Below are positions 25,324-38,000 of a stretch of DNA of 64,000 nucleotides, in pieces; within the stretch, counting starts at the first letter, position 1, and each line of letters begins with the position of its first letter. The position numbers were made by a program, and so were the translations under genes. Location of the stretch: the NCBI GenBank assembly GCA_004352715.1, contig SCFE01000040.1, positions 1,842,912 through 1,906,911 of the forward strand, in the 5' to 3' direction. The DNA comes from Hofstenia miamia (taxonomy: Eukaryota > Xenacoelomorpha > Acoela). The notes below the pieces were generated by a model. That model did not search any database. It had not been told where the DNA came from and saw only the letters and a list, made by a program, of their open reading frames with translations.

Positions 25324-26363
25324 AGCCCATGCTACACGAACAACTTTTGTCCCCAATTTTTGTTGGGCAACGAAAATCGTTCATGTAGCACCCCTTTTCC
25401 ACAACGAAAATCGGGGGTAATTATCTAGACTAAAGTTGTTCGGTCGGACCAACAAAAGTTGGCAACAAAATTTGTCTGTTCGGGCCAACAAAAATTGGAC
25501 AATAAAAATTGTTCGTGTAGCACTCCTTTCGCCAACTTTAGTCGTTAAGTAATTAAATGACAAAGTTGTTCGTGTAGCAGGGTGCTCCGACCAACTTTTT
25601 TGTCGGAGAAATAATTCTCCAACTTTCTACCTATTATCACCTTCAGTGATAAATAAAAAATTCTAAGCTATCATTGCATTCGTTTTCAGAGTATATTTCG
25701 ACTGTAAAATTTAAAATTAGCCAGTTTATAGAATAAATAATCATGATTTGTACATATTATGTTAAAATAAACACATATCACTATGTAGGCATTTCTTTTG
25801 TATACTTGCGTATCGGCATTAAATTAAAAAAATTAACTCATCAAAAAATATCCTTTGTAGTTAACAAAACAATTGGACTTTGCGAGTAGTAAAATAATAA
25901 TTAGATCGATGTAGATTGGGAAGTTAATCACGGCATAGTTTTGCTGATCATGTAATGTTTAAACAGTGCAGGCAGTTGATGCTTGCTTTAATTTCAAAGT
26001 AAACCACATCAATTGTAATTTCTTTATTATTACACAGTGATAATCCGCTCTCCAATGAAAATGCGCACCGACACAGTTAAAATACCATTCTGTGGGCCGT
26101 GATAGCTCTATGATAATCGTGATTTCATTAAATTAGATAGTTTTTGAGCGATTAATATATACACAATCAACACGAGGAAGTTAGTACGTAACATTGTCTT
26201 GCATTAAAATTAAACCATAAACCATTTCAGTTTATCACCGAGTTTTAAAGCATAGTTTGAGAATACGTATTTTATCCATTTTGGAATTATTGGTTTACAA
26301 ATAATTTCGCGTCACTTATTATTATGCCATAACAGCTGCAATGACTTTTTTGTTGTTGTGCCT

Positions 26364-26397
<34 letters not shown>

Positions 26398-27002
26398 NNN
26401 NNNNNNNNNNNNNNNNNNNNNNNNNNNNNNNNNNNNNNNNNNNNNNNNNNNNNTATATATATATATATATATATATATTTCCTACATAAATTAATATTGA
26501 ATTATGCTTTCATAATGTTAAAATAATAAATATTAATTTGTAATAAATGACAATCGTTAACATTTAGGAATATAAACAAGCACATTTCATCACGCGCGGC
26601 TTAATAATATTCAAGAAAATACGAATACAGATATTGAAGCAATATGTATTGTTTAAATAAAAATATTAAAATATAACATAAAATAGTTTGTTGCTACTGC
26701 ATATTCTATAAATTTAATATTGGAAAATATTTTAATGTTTTAGTTCAACTGTTATGTTAAATGAGCAATATTAATATTTCTTAACTTATATATATATATG
26801 ATGTTCGGATATTCTTGTAATTCTTTCTTAAATATTTTATAATGAAGTAACTGAAATATAAAAACTTGTTGTAACGCTATGCTACACGAAAAACTTTTAT
26901 CATCAATTTTTGTCGCCAACTAAAATCGTTCGTGTAGCATCCCCTCACCAACTTTTGTCTAAAACTAATTAAATGACTAACGTTGTTCTTGTAGCATGGG
27001 CT
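25324..27002. mobile_element. PIF/Harbinger-like MITE with TTA target duplication (family 2), possibly composite
   Basis: The left end AGCCCATGCTACACGAACAA is complementary to the right end ...GTTGTTCTTGTAGCATGGGCT. TTA flanks both (25321-25323 and 27003-27005). The word GCTACACGAAC recurs inverted at 25567-25581, and again near 26880 and 26927. Each end is therefore itself a small inverted-repeat unit, and the 1.68-kb whole could be one element or two short copies. The centre includes the 56-base N gap inside a TA microsatellite. Noncoding. Confidence 0.55.
26398..26453. other. Assembly gap (56 Ns) inside a TA microsatellite
   Basis: Fifty-six Ns with TA repeats on both sides. The true repeat length is unknown. 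Confidence 0.99.
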
Positions 27003-27005
27003 TTA

Positions 27006-27821
27006 CATAGTATATGATTTTGGCAACAGCATTGTGCATGCTAGGTTTGGACGCCGTGCACTGAAAAATCGTTGGAAGGGTGCACGTGGCTTTATTTAAT
27101 TAAAAAATTCACAATTTTGAATTCAAATAATAGCATTGCGGATGAAATGAAAACGAATTATTAGTTCCCAACTGGCAGTTAAAAATTTTTTGAATGCAAT
27201 TGTGCATGATGTTTTAGAGGTTTTCAACTGAATTGCTCTAATTTACATGTGCAAGCCACAAAAGTCGTTCCAAAATTCTGACCACTGCTGCAAGTGTTGG
27301 ATTGCCAACATATTTTCAAGTTTTCTAAACTGGTTTTAAATCAACTAAACTTTCTTCCATTTCCTGTGAAAATTCGTGATTCTATTGCTCTCAGGATTTC
27401 TTGCAGTATTGTGAATATCGTGACACAAAATCTGGCATTTTATTGAAATACTCTTTGATAATTACATTCTAGTAAAGTGCTTTTATTGTGGACAATCTAC
27501 ATCAATATTAGATAAAGGTATAGCTGACGATTATCAGTAAGCGCAAATATTGCAAAGAACACCTTTTGGACATTTTATTACTTAGTGAGAGTAAAATTTG
27601 AACTTTCTAGAAATTGACTTATACTATCCAAGTTAATTAAATTTCGACCAAAAATATTGCATCTAGCATTTTCTTAGAATCAATTTAATTGGTAGTCATC
27701 AAATCATTTAATTTTTACAGTCTCTAATTGTTCTGTCAAAATTTGACTTTCTAATTTTTATATGCAAGAAATTGTCGCTTTCAATATTTTGTCAGCCTGT
27801 GGTATGACTGACCATACTTAA
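27006..27821. other. Unassigned DNA
   Basis: No gene or repeat was recognised. Confidence 0.35.
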
Positions 27822-28819
27822 ACAGTGCGATCCAAAAGTGTTTGCAAATGAAAAAATTGGCTCTGGTTTCTAGTGATTAATGATTACAGGGTCACTACTT
27901 ACAGATTTATATTATATATTAATATCAACAACGTAATATTGATATAAAATTTTTTGGTTTTTCTTATTTTTGGTAAAAACACTGAACAAAAAAATTTTTA
28001 AAAGTTTATTTCTACTTAATTGTAATACTTTTCCATTTATTAATCTATAAATGGATAAATGTATATAACAAATAATGTTAATAATAACTTTTGAAGCGAT
28101 AATACTTAACAAATGATCAAAAAATTTGCTGCCAAGTGAAACCCTGCCGTTCCAACCATTGATTGTTTTAGCCAGGTAATGAAATTGTCCTTTGAGAACT
28201 TGCAGTAATTTGCAGAATTCATTTTGAGACTATCCTGTACTAGTAACCACCTCTTCTACCATCGAGACCATCCAGAATGGATCGGGCTGCATCAATCCAC
28301 AGTACAAATTCAAATTGGAAATCTGTGTAGAGATACTTTTCACCCCATTATAATTTCTTACGGTTTCTAACTTTACTTAATGGGGGGGGTGGGCAAACTG
28401 TTAATGAATGTAGCTTCCCATGATTTTAGGATCCGATTTCGTGTTTTCGAATATCTGTATGCTGTTATTTTAGGAGTTCTTACATACTATTGTTCAATAT
28501 ACGAGCGCGCCCCAGTGCGCTTTTTGCTTGAGTGTTTCCATCATGGACAAATTCCTTGACTGTACGGTGATTTCTTTTGGTAATTTTCAATAATTCTAGG
28601 GTAGTATTACTGCTAGACAGCAAACTTGTTATGAAAATATGTATGACTCTGCAAACACTTTCGGTCCAGATCAAAGCATGAAAAACTAAAATATTGATTT
28701 TTGAATCATTATAGATATTAAGAGTAATTCTAGAATTATAAAACATTGTTCTTTAATATGTAAGCCTAAAAATATATAAAATAGCAAAATAGTAGTTGCT
28801 AACTTTTCGTTGGCACTGT
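27822..28819 (-). mobile_element. Tc1-like DNA transposon remnant, about 1 kb
   Basis: The left end ACAGTGCGATCCAAAAGTG is complementary to the right end (CACTTTTCGTTGGCACTGT type, read inverted ACAGTGCCAACGAAAAGT), with TA immediately outside the right end. Length is below a complete Tc1 element (about 1.6 kb). A minus-strand frame carries an HTH-end fragment (28480-28746). The right-hand third of the transposase is unrecognisable. Confidence 0.6.
28480..28746 (-). pseudogene. Tc1-like transposase N-terminal fragment
   Basis: The tail of the frame reads KRNHRTVKEFVHDG, then GRARILNN. This is the end of the first HTH and the GRPR-type linker typical of Tc1/mariner transposases (NHRTVKKFV.DG....GRPR). 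The preceding 50 residues are degraded. It has no catalytic domain and a stop at 28480. Confidence 0.55.
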
Positions 28820-29055
28820 ATATTAGTAACGTTGTTATTTCTTAAAATTTTCCCGTTTTCTCAATGTAAATTATGTTCTCGCTGTTGCAAATGTTTTGTT
28901 TTTTTGAGTCTTTAATATACGTTTTTCTTTAAAATTGTTTTTATTCTGTTTTACAAATATAACCTTTAAAATTTAAATTTATTTCAAATGCCGCCTGGTG
29001 ACTCAGGCTTAATTGTTTACCAGTGCATTTTTGGATAACCGCAAAATTGTTTTAG

Positions 29056-32000
29056 TAACCAAATCATGAGTACTTCAAGTTCAATTGGGTAAGTATTACT
29101 TAAGTGCATGCATTTTTTGTATGTTAATTTTGTTTAAAAGTTTAATTGATTTTTAAATATGTTCTTTTGAAATGGAATTTGACAATTGCATGGTAACTTT
29201 TGCAAATTTGCAATTTATTGATTACGAGTCCCATTTTGTAAATATTTACTTGGTTTTTGTTTTCGATATTAATGATATCCATATTTTATCATATTGACAG
29301 TAGGGAGGGGAGGATGTTTTGCTGTTAGACATGACTTTAACACATTATTTTGTAACTCTTAACTATTTGGCACTATCAAAATTCATTTTACACTTTTAAC
29401 GGGAATTGTATATATGTTGTTGGCATATTCTCAGATAATGTTTGTTTCTGTACAATACATTTCTATGCCTTGATATTTATTCTTCAGGTCGTAATACAGA
29501 CGATTGAATTAATGTTCCTAATGAAAGTGTTTACATTTTCCGGTTTTTCTCTCCAATATATGCTCTTACATTCTTCCTTATAGAAAATCTACCACTGTAA
29601 GTATTATTCTATTCAAATCTGAATGCGGTTATTTCAGCTTGGTAGAGTTACTAATGTTTTCCAAGCTGGATTGTCTCAATATTCTATGCTGCAGGAACCT
29701 AACTGGAATTTATATTAATTTTTTTAGAAAACATCGGATAGTGATCTCTCCAGCTTATCTACGTAAGTTGTTTTCCTTTAATTTTTTGTATAGTTTACAA
29801 TAACGTTCAATTTTGCATAACACATCCATTATATATTTTTGTAATAATTTGCACTAACATTGTCAGATAAAGTAGTAATCCTACATTTTTGCAAAGCATT
29901 AAAATTCAAACAGTTTTGTGGATTTTTAAGATGAAAAAATTTAGAAAGTCTACAGTTGTAAGTAATGCTTTTGTTATCTATCATTTTAGTTTATTATTAG
30001 GGACCGGAAAAATGTACGGGAAAGGGAGTCAAAATATGTGATAAATATATTCTCAAAAACCATGAATTATGTGATGTAAATATTTGACCAAAACACTTGT
30101 ATTATGCTAAGGAAATCTATTACTAAACAATGTAGACAAGATTGTTAATTGGAATGTTTGGCTTATCTCTCAACTCGTTCATTACTTTTGAAAAGAATCT
30201 TTCAACTTCTACAGATGTAATACATGAATTCATATTCTTTGCCTGAATAACATAGCCATGTGATCCAGTTTTGATGACATAAAATTTGCTTTTAGCAGCA
30301 GGATACTTCACTAAAACCGCAGAAACTTTATCTGCATTCTCAATTGCTTGCAGCAGAGACATTTTTTCTGATCGACAAACTTGGGCTGTTAAAGCAGGTT
30401 CCAAACCAATGAGCGTTGCTAAAGGTGCGTTCATTTTTTGATGAAAGTGCGTTCAGACGAGCATCTTTTTGATGTATGCTTTTTTGATGCATCTTTCAAA
30501 ATTTGGGAGCGTTCAGACGAGCGTCTTTTTGATGTACATCAATTTTATGAAATTGCGTTCAGACGAGCATTATTTTAATGTACTTGTTTATTCATCAATT
30601 ACGTTTTTTAGGAATTGTGTGTTTTTTTATCACTTGGAAGATTACAGTCAACACCTCAATTACTGATTCAAGATATTAAAATGAAAAACGAATTTGATTG
30701 GATGTTTAATTCTATAGATATTGTTATATAATATTGCCAAGAATAAGTAGTTAATTACTGATTGTTCAAAAAACAAAATTACCTGTTTAAAGTTTCTAGA
30801 GCTCGGCGATATACCGCTACTGAAAGCAATACCGCTATACTATGACAATACAAAATGTTGTCGTAAGTACTTTCACAAAACGAGCTACTTTCAGATTTTT
30901 TCTTAAAAATCAGATTTACAAAATGTGCTCATTCGGATTAAGGTGTGTTTATTTCTTTGCAATGCAAAAATCATAAATATGAAATTAAATCCTTTTAATT
31001 TATGCTCGAGGTCGAAAGGTTCGTTCCATTGCATAAGCATATATATATATATGCAAAATATACTATTGATTTTTCATAGTCATACCGATCCTGCGGAAAT
31101 TTTGTGTGAACCAAACCGAACCGACTCCAAAATGTTTATTCCGTCGAGCCTTAAAATTTTCCTTGTAATTACACAATTGAACAATATAATAAAATTTCAA
31201 TGCATACTTAAATTCTGTTTTATACGTAATTTTAATTAGTTCTACACGCATGTAAAATATATTGACAATTCAGTAGCATAACTTGTGAAAATTCAATATT
31301 GCTTCATTGAAAGAAATAAATGTTTTTTGTTAAAAAATTGGAACATTTAGATTTCAATATCGTCAGGGCTCATTTTGAAGTTAAAATAGATGATCTTCAA
31401 AATCCTCCTATTTTAAGAATCACGGTTACTTGAGACAATCTGACCTCAAAACAAAGTCGTTAATTACTGATCGTTCAAATGAATAATGTGCGTTCAGACG
31501 AGAATCTTTTGAACTACGTCAAAAAGATGCAAGCTGTTTGTGCATCAATTTGAATAAAGTGCGTTCAGACAAGCATCTTTTTGGCGTACATCAAATGATA
31601 TACATCAAAATGTTCTCGTCTGAACGCACCTTAAACTAGTCTGCAAATAACTATTGTTATTGTATTTGATAAAATGTTCGACGAAATACGTGAAAATATG
31701 TTCAAAAATATTTTTCCGGTCCCTACTTATTATACATGCTTAATGCATGTGCGATGTTTGTTAGCAGGTAAGCATATTGTTTATAATTTAAAATGTGTGA
31801 GTGTATTGATCTTACCCAATGTTGAAGTATCATAATGTTTCTCAAATAGTGGTCGATCTCTCTCATTGGCATATCAGACATTATTGAGACTGGTATAATA
31901 CATGCCTTGTGATTTGTCGAACTAACAACTGCTCTGCTTTCTGCTCATCGTCCTTCATGCCCACAAGACAGTAATGTCAGCCCCACTCCTGTTTAAGAAA

Positions 32001-35000
32001 ATCCTAAGTATTCTCAAGCAAACTTTACTTTCATTTTCCCCTTGTAATTTCATTAAATATGTTAATACAAAATTCAAAACTTTGATCAAGAAGTGGTAAA
32101 TATACAGTGAACTATTATTTTATTCAACGAACACAGCCTGTGAATGATATTAATTAACTGTAAATTTGTTTTGAAAGTTATCGAATGGCCCTAAAATCTG
32201 CAAATATAATAAAGAAAGAATCAAATAAATTACTTAAAAAAATCGGTATGTAATGTTGATATTATGATTGATATCTGAATAACATTTTTTGAATAACTTT
32301 GCATGAGAGAATTAATTGTTCAAATATCGTGGACCAAAAATTTTATTTTGTGCTGTTTATTTTGTGAACCAAGATATCAAAATTTTCTAAATTTACTATT
32401 GATTTTGAATGATGAATTATTTCGCGTGCTAGTTCTGCGGGTTTATTTGTTTTTGGTTGATTTTTATTAGCACTTATTTCATGTTTCACTGACATTTTTT
32501 GCACAAATATAATCAGCTATTTAAATTATCCCAATCGATTATTGGACGAACACAACCATGCTTGAGTCCAATAATTCCAAATGAACAAATTTACTTCTAT
32601 TACAGCAAATTTTTCAGTCCGAAATACGAATGCAGATTGACATACATTGGTTAAATCCAAATTTCGCCTGTACCCACATTTTATTGATTACCACTTTTAG
32701 TAAATGTTCTAACTGATTTTGTGTTGTCATTACTGGTTTTAGAGCATATACTTTATATTTTTTGAATTAATAGTACATATACTTGTAAATTTATATGTAA
32801 ATTAAATTAATTCAATGTTGCCACTGCATAATTCATATAGCTTCTTAAGTTTACTCTTACTACTACCATTTTCAACCAATATTCCTCTAGACAAACACGA
32901 TTTGTTGACCAATTTTTACTTCTTATCGATTTTTTGAAACAACTCATTTTTTTCATTGCAGTTGTTAAGGTGTTAAATGGCATTGCCACTTCTTTTTAGT
33001 TCTTGGTGTAGAAATCATTTAATTCAGTGCTTTTTCATTGACTTAAGTATTTGTATTTAGTCTTCCACGTCATTTAAAGGCAGTGGTGGAGCCATGCAAA
33101 GGTAAAATTCACTTTGTTTCTGTTGTAATAAATTCGTTTTTTGATTTGTAACATAAACCATTTAATAGTATAATATAATAAGTTTGACATTTCCTATCAT
33201 TCGTTTTAAGGTTTTTTAGAATACATTCCATTCTTTGATTTATTCTACTAGCATTCAACCTTTTTGGATGTATGGTTATTTTATAGGTGACTTAAATACC
33301 CCGCCCATATTTACACGCTGTTTAACAAATTATTTTTGCTAGGATTAAGGTTCTAATTTTGCTTTACAGTACCAAATTTCTATAATATTTTTATTTTCAG
33401 CTCAGTTTTTAAAATTCTATCAAATTTCGTATGTATGATTTATTTCTTAATTTAAATGACATATTTTTAGGGATCTTAACGAAGATGTAAGTTCTTACTT
33501 TTTTGCTTTAACTCTTTGCTGCATGACTTTTTGTTTTTTGGTGAAGAAACTATTTTTGTTGATTGACTATCAGCTTTTACCATTTAGAAATCATGTGAAG
33601 AATATTATCAAATAGTAGTACAATAGTTTTACAGAAACTGAAGTGTTACATTATGCAGTAATGGCTCAATAACAACTATGCATTTCATTAACATACTAAT
33701 CATTTTCATTTCTTATTTATTATTATGAGGGATTGATGCTAAACATTGTTTTATTATTTTTTCGTACATAGACCACATGCACTACTATTGTTTAAAAACA
33801 TTCACTGTATTGTATAACACATATCCAACCTTTTATAGAACAAAAATTTATTCTACAATTGTTCAAGTTGTGAAATTCTAGAAAGCAATTTCGTCATTTT
33901 GTTAGGCATAAACATATATTGCTTTTCGTGCAATGTATCTCTGAAAAACCTGTAGAGCGAAATCGGCAACGACTTCTTTTTTACATATAAATTGGGAAAT
34001 GACCTAATTTGTCATGATGCGCAGAAAAAGGAGGTATACCAACTGATGAAAATGTGTTAGATCTCTTGGCTTCAGGATATTCCAGTGATGGTTGCCTAGA
34101 TATTTTTAATGGAGCTTTCCCCATGCGCATTAAAGAAACTGCAATATTATGTTGCCGGTTCAATTGGGGCATTGGCTTTTCCCTTTTTCGAAGCTTTTAT
34201 TAAAGTTTCTCCTGTATGGCAACCAGCTGTTAACAATTGATAGGTTTATTGCATTATACATATGCATATGCCAAGTTTGCGTCATATGATGGATTCGAAT
34301 CAACTCCAGCAACATATATGTCATATCGACACCACCCATTTGCTTTTAAACTTCAACCATTAATGGGCGATCAATTTCAACATACATATGTTATTTAGTG
34401 CACCATCGCTTTGCAGATCCTCCTTGGTGCTGCTATAGTGTGATACAAGTTGCGCAACACCACCATTCAGCCAGCGCACTAAGCACAAGTTTGAGTTTGA
34501 ATCTATTATAGAACTTATGAAACCCCTGCGTTTTGTCGTAAGTCCTTGTTTTGGAAGTAACCTCGATGCTAATCCTCTCATTCTATCTTTACGAATTGTT
34601 GCAACAGCCCATATAGATTTTGAAGCCCATAACATTCAACCCTGAAAAATAGTTGTCAAAACATAGATTATGGCCAACATTTTTGGGAAGGAATTTACAT
34701 AATTTTATTATAATACGTTTAGCAGTAGTAAAATTTCCAATATGTTCATTGCCAGTTGTATCACCTTTGCCAGTATAAATAAAAAATCATACACAATTCC
34801 ACTTACTCCAGATTTAGCCAATATTTCGATGATGACCAATTTATTAGGTTTCTTTGCCAAATATTGGCGAATTGGTGATCTTTCTTTAGTGGGAATAATC
34901 TGCTCATCTATAGAATGGCTTTTTTCATGTTTCATTTTTTTATTAAATAGCTTTATTAACATTTCCTACATTTTCTGTCTACATTGCACATGTTTACATA

Positions 35001-38000
35001 TTTAATGTTTATACATATTTACAAATTTTAACAAACATATACAATAATACAAGTAGAAAACGAAGCTACGGCACTAATCATAAAAATAAACAAAAAAGTG
35101 TTAAAATAAATAATTAACAAAAAAGTGTTAAAATAAATACGTCTCAAACTTAGTAGTTTCGCCACACGTTTTGTTTCTTATTATAACCAAAGATATATCG
35201 ATCAGCTAGTAAATTTTCTCTTAGTAGTTTTTTAAATTTTTTTATAGTTGGAGCCTTCCATGTTTCCAGTTTCAATTTGTTCCACATACGACAGAAGTTT
35301 GTGATATATGATGAATCCCAGTATTTTCATTTTTTTAATGTGTTATTTATTAAGCAAAGTGACCTTTTATTTACATTTATGTAGTTCTTTAGAAAACTAT
35401 TTCCATGGTTTAAGTCATGTATGCATTTGTAGATGTACATTAAACAGTCGTATTTAGTTATAAATATAGGTGACAATGTAGACGAGTTACATACTAATTG
35501 ACCTATAAAAAATTCTATTTAATCATTTTGTGACAGGAGTTTCTTAATACTTCAATCGCTGATCGAATTTTAGGAAGCTTATCATAGTTAGAACTGCACT
35601 TCTTCATAGCTAATGAATTGTCATTATTCTCCTATTCATCAAAGTTTTCATCTTCAGAAACACTGGGTAATGGAATTGCTTCGCCTTTCGATTCTTTAGC
35701 TTCCATTTTAAAATAATGCCTTGAAAATTCTTCAACAGAATATCTTTTTGACATTTCCATCATTACTATAACAAATACAGTCTCGTTAAAATTTCTAAAA
35801 ATGCTTTTAGAGATCAATTACATATACGATTTCCTGAAAAGTATACACTTTACATTCTTATAAATTAGCATTACAGTATATTATAAATTTATAGAAAATT
35901 ATCAAATGATTAATCTGTCGCATGTTATGTAAAAATGAGTCCAACCCTATCTAACCTGAAACTTTATAATTTACTAGGAATAAGGCTCAACCCAATGACG
36001 ACCAAAAATGCGACCCAGCACACTTGCAGCCCTGATCTATACGTAGTTAATAATAATAATAGGTTTTGCACACCCCTAATTTGTACTATTTTTTTGATTT
36101 TGCTACATTTTTGCATGATGTTACAACTATGCTACATTAGAAAAAATGTTCTCTGAATCAACAGATTTCAATCAAATTTTATAAAAATTTGATAACATGA
36201 TTTTTGTAATCACTTAAAACTTATAAATAATTTTTTATAACAAGTTTCAAAAAAAAGAAAATTGAGGTTTAATCAAGTCTAGCATTTCAAAATATTTTTT
36301 TGTTCAATAGGTTTTGGCATGACTACATTAAGTGGAAATACTTTGTGAATCTATTTTTTTACATTGGGGAAACATTTTCAAAAGATAATATTATCGTCCA
36401 TGTCCATAAGGTTAATGTAGCATATTTGCAGGAAAGAATTAAGTAATACTACATGTATGGGTTTTCCCTGCCTAGCTAAAGTATTTCTGATATTGCATAT
36501 TTTATAATTTTCATTAGCAATTTGAACAGTAGTTTTTTTGCAAGTCCGTACTTTCAAATGTTTCTACTGTGATTTATATGTGCAAAGTGATTTAGTAGCG
36601 TTTATTTGGTCGACAGTTTGCTATTGAGGGGGGATCATCTTGTATCAATCAGCCGCAACCTTTATGAACAGAATATATTTTTGTGATTGCTAATTTCATC
36701 AATAGTTGGTTCGATTTTTCATTATTCTTGAAAATTGTAAGGTTTTAGTTTTCTAACGATTTATTACCTCGTTTCGGTGCAAATGGATTTTTTCATTCAT
36801 GCGTTTTGTGTAAAAATATTTCCTCCATTTAATTTGATAATCACTGAAATGTTATTTAGCTTAATACAACAATGAAGGGGTTCATGATCATGGATCGAAA
36901 TTTTTTCACCAACCCTGTTTACCACAACATGCCGATTTCAGATGATGGCGTAATCGTAAGTTTTCATTTATTTTATCCTAATCTCTCGTAACTAAACATT
37001 TTTGCATTTAATGTAATTTGCAGTTTCAAATTATATCGATTTTTGTAATAGGGATACTTCATTTCAACTCTCAAACGTTACCAGTGTTAGCATTGACAAT
37101 GTCATCAATGGAATCTTCACACCAAATAAAAATGGTGTATCTTGCAAGAATTAGAGTAATACATTTGAAGCAAAACTTAAAATTATAAAAACTCATGTTT
37201 TAATGAAGATTTTCGTTTCCTTTCCATGTTTCTTAAAATCCAGTTCACAAGTAGATAAAGCCTACATTCAGGTGCCTGGTTCTATTATCTAGGTAAACAT
37301 CAAAAACGTCATTATCATTGTTACTGCTGTCTATTTGTTTGCAAAAAATTAACCATTCAAAATAGCATATTGAAATTTCCATGAGATCAACAGTAAACTT
37401 TTTTTACAACAAACAATTATATTGCAATAAATTCGTTTTCAGGGCGACTTCAACATTCTTTTAGGTAATTGGAAAAAAATATCACAAATTGGTTTGCAGC
37501 TGTTCAAATTTCAACTTTAGGCATTTTTTAACTATAAGGTAATGAATACGCTGAAATTCATGATAAATTACTATTTATGGAAAAGGCTACTGTTGCCTTC
37601 CTAAAAATGTGTCACTTTAGCACAAATATAACAAAAAATAATTAAGGTCATATGCCTGAAAATGAATTTTTAGCACGTCTCACATAACGCTGCTTAAAAT
37701 CAGCAAATGTGTCCGTGTAACAATTTGGTTCTCTAGTAAGCCTCATGCTTTCAATATATTAAATCTGAGAAACGTGACATCAGTTTTAATTAGCATTTGA
37801 TACTTATCCTCTTGCAGAGTTGTTCTTCGATCTTTTTTCCAGTCTAAATATTTTTTTACTTTTTGATGTTTCAAAATATAATGGACTTTTTAGAGGTATT
37901 GCAACTATTTGTTCCTAAATTATTTTCAACGGGAGTTTTACACATAACTGAATTATATAGAGAACACTAGTGGCTGATTTGAGCTGTTCTTTGCCGGCCG

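Larger units (their letters stand above)
29998..31725 (-). mobile_element. hAT element remnant in intron 4 of the micro-exon gene
   Basis: Terminal inverted repeats are TAGGGACCGGAAAAAT and ATTTTTCCGGTCCCTA. Flanks TTTATTAT (29990-29997) and CTTATTAT (31726-31733) form an 8-bp target duplication with one mismatch, as for hAT. It carries a transposase C-terminal remnant on the minus strand and a nested TAA-flanked MITE (30423-31631). Without the MITE the element is only about 520 bp. Confidence 0.75.

Noticed and set aside
26341-26526. Open frame across the N gap
   Set aside because: It consists of a translated TA microsatellite and Ns.
31760-31772. A 3-nt exon CAG between TTAG and GTAAGC
   Set aside because: Splice-like on both sides and frame-neutral, but a three-base exon cannot be supported from sequence alone. 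Extending it upstream to the acceptor before the hAT insertion meets a stop.
32807-32989. 60-codon minus-strand frame in intron 4
   Set aside because: No recognisable motif, ordinary intron composition.
37500-37538. Longer exon starting after GTTTGCAG at 37499
   Set aside because: Would leave a 35-nt intron and reads into a stop codon in the only compatible phase.
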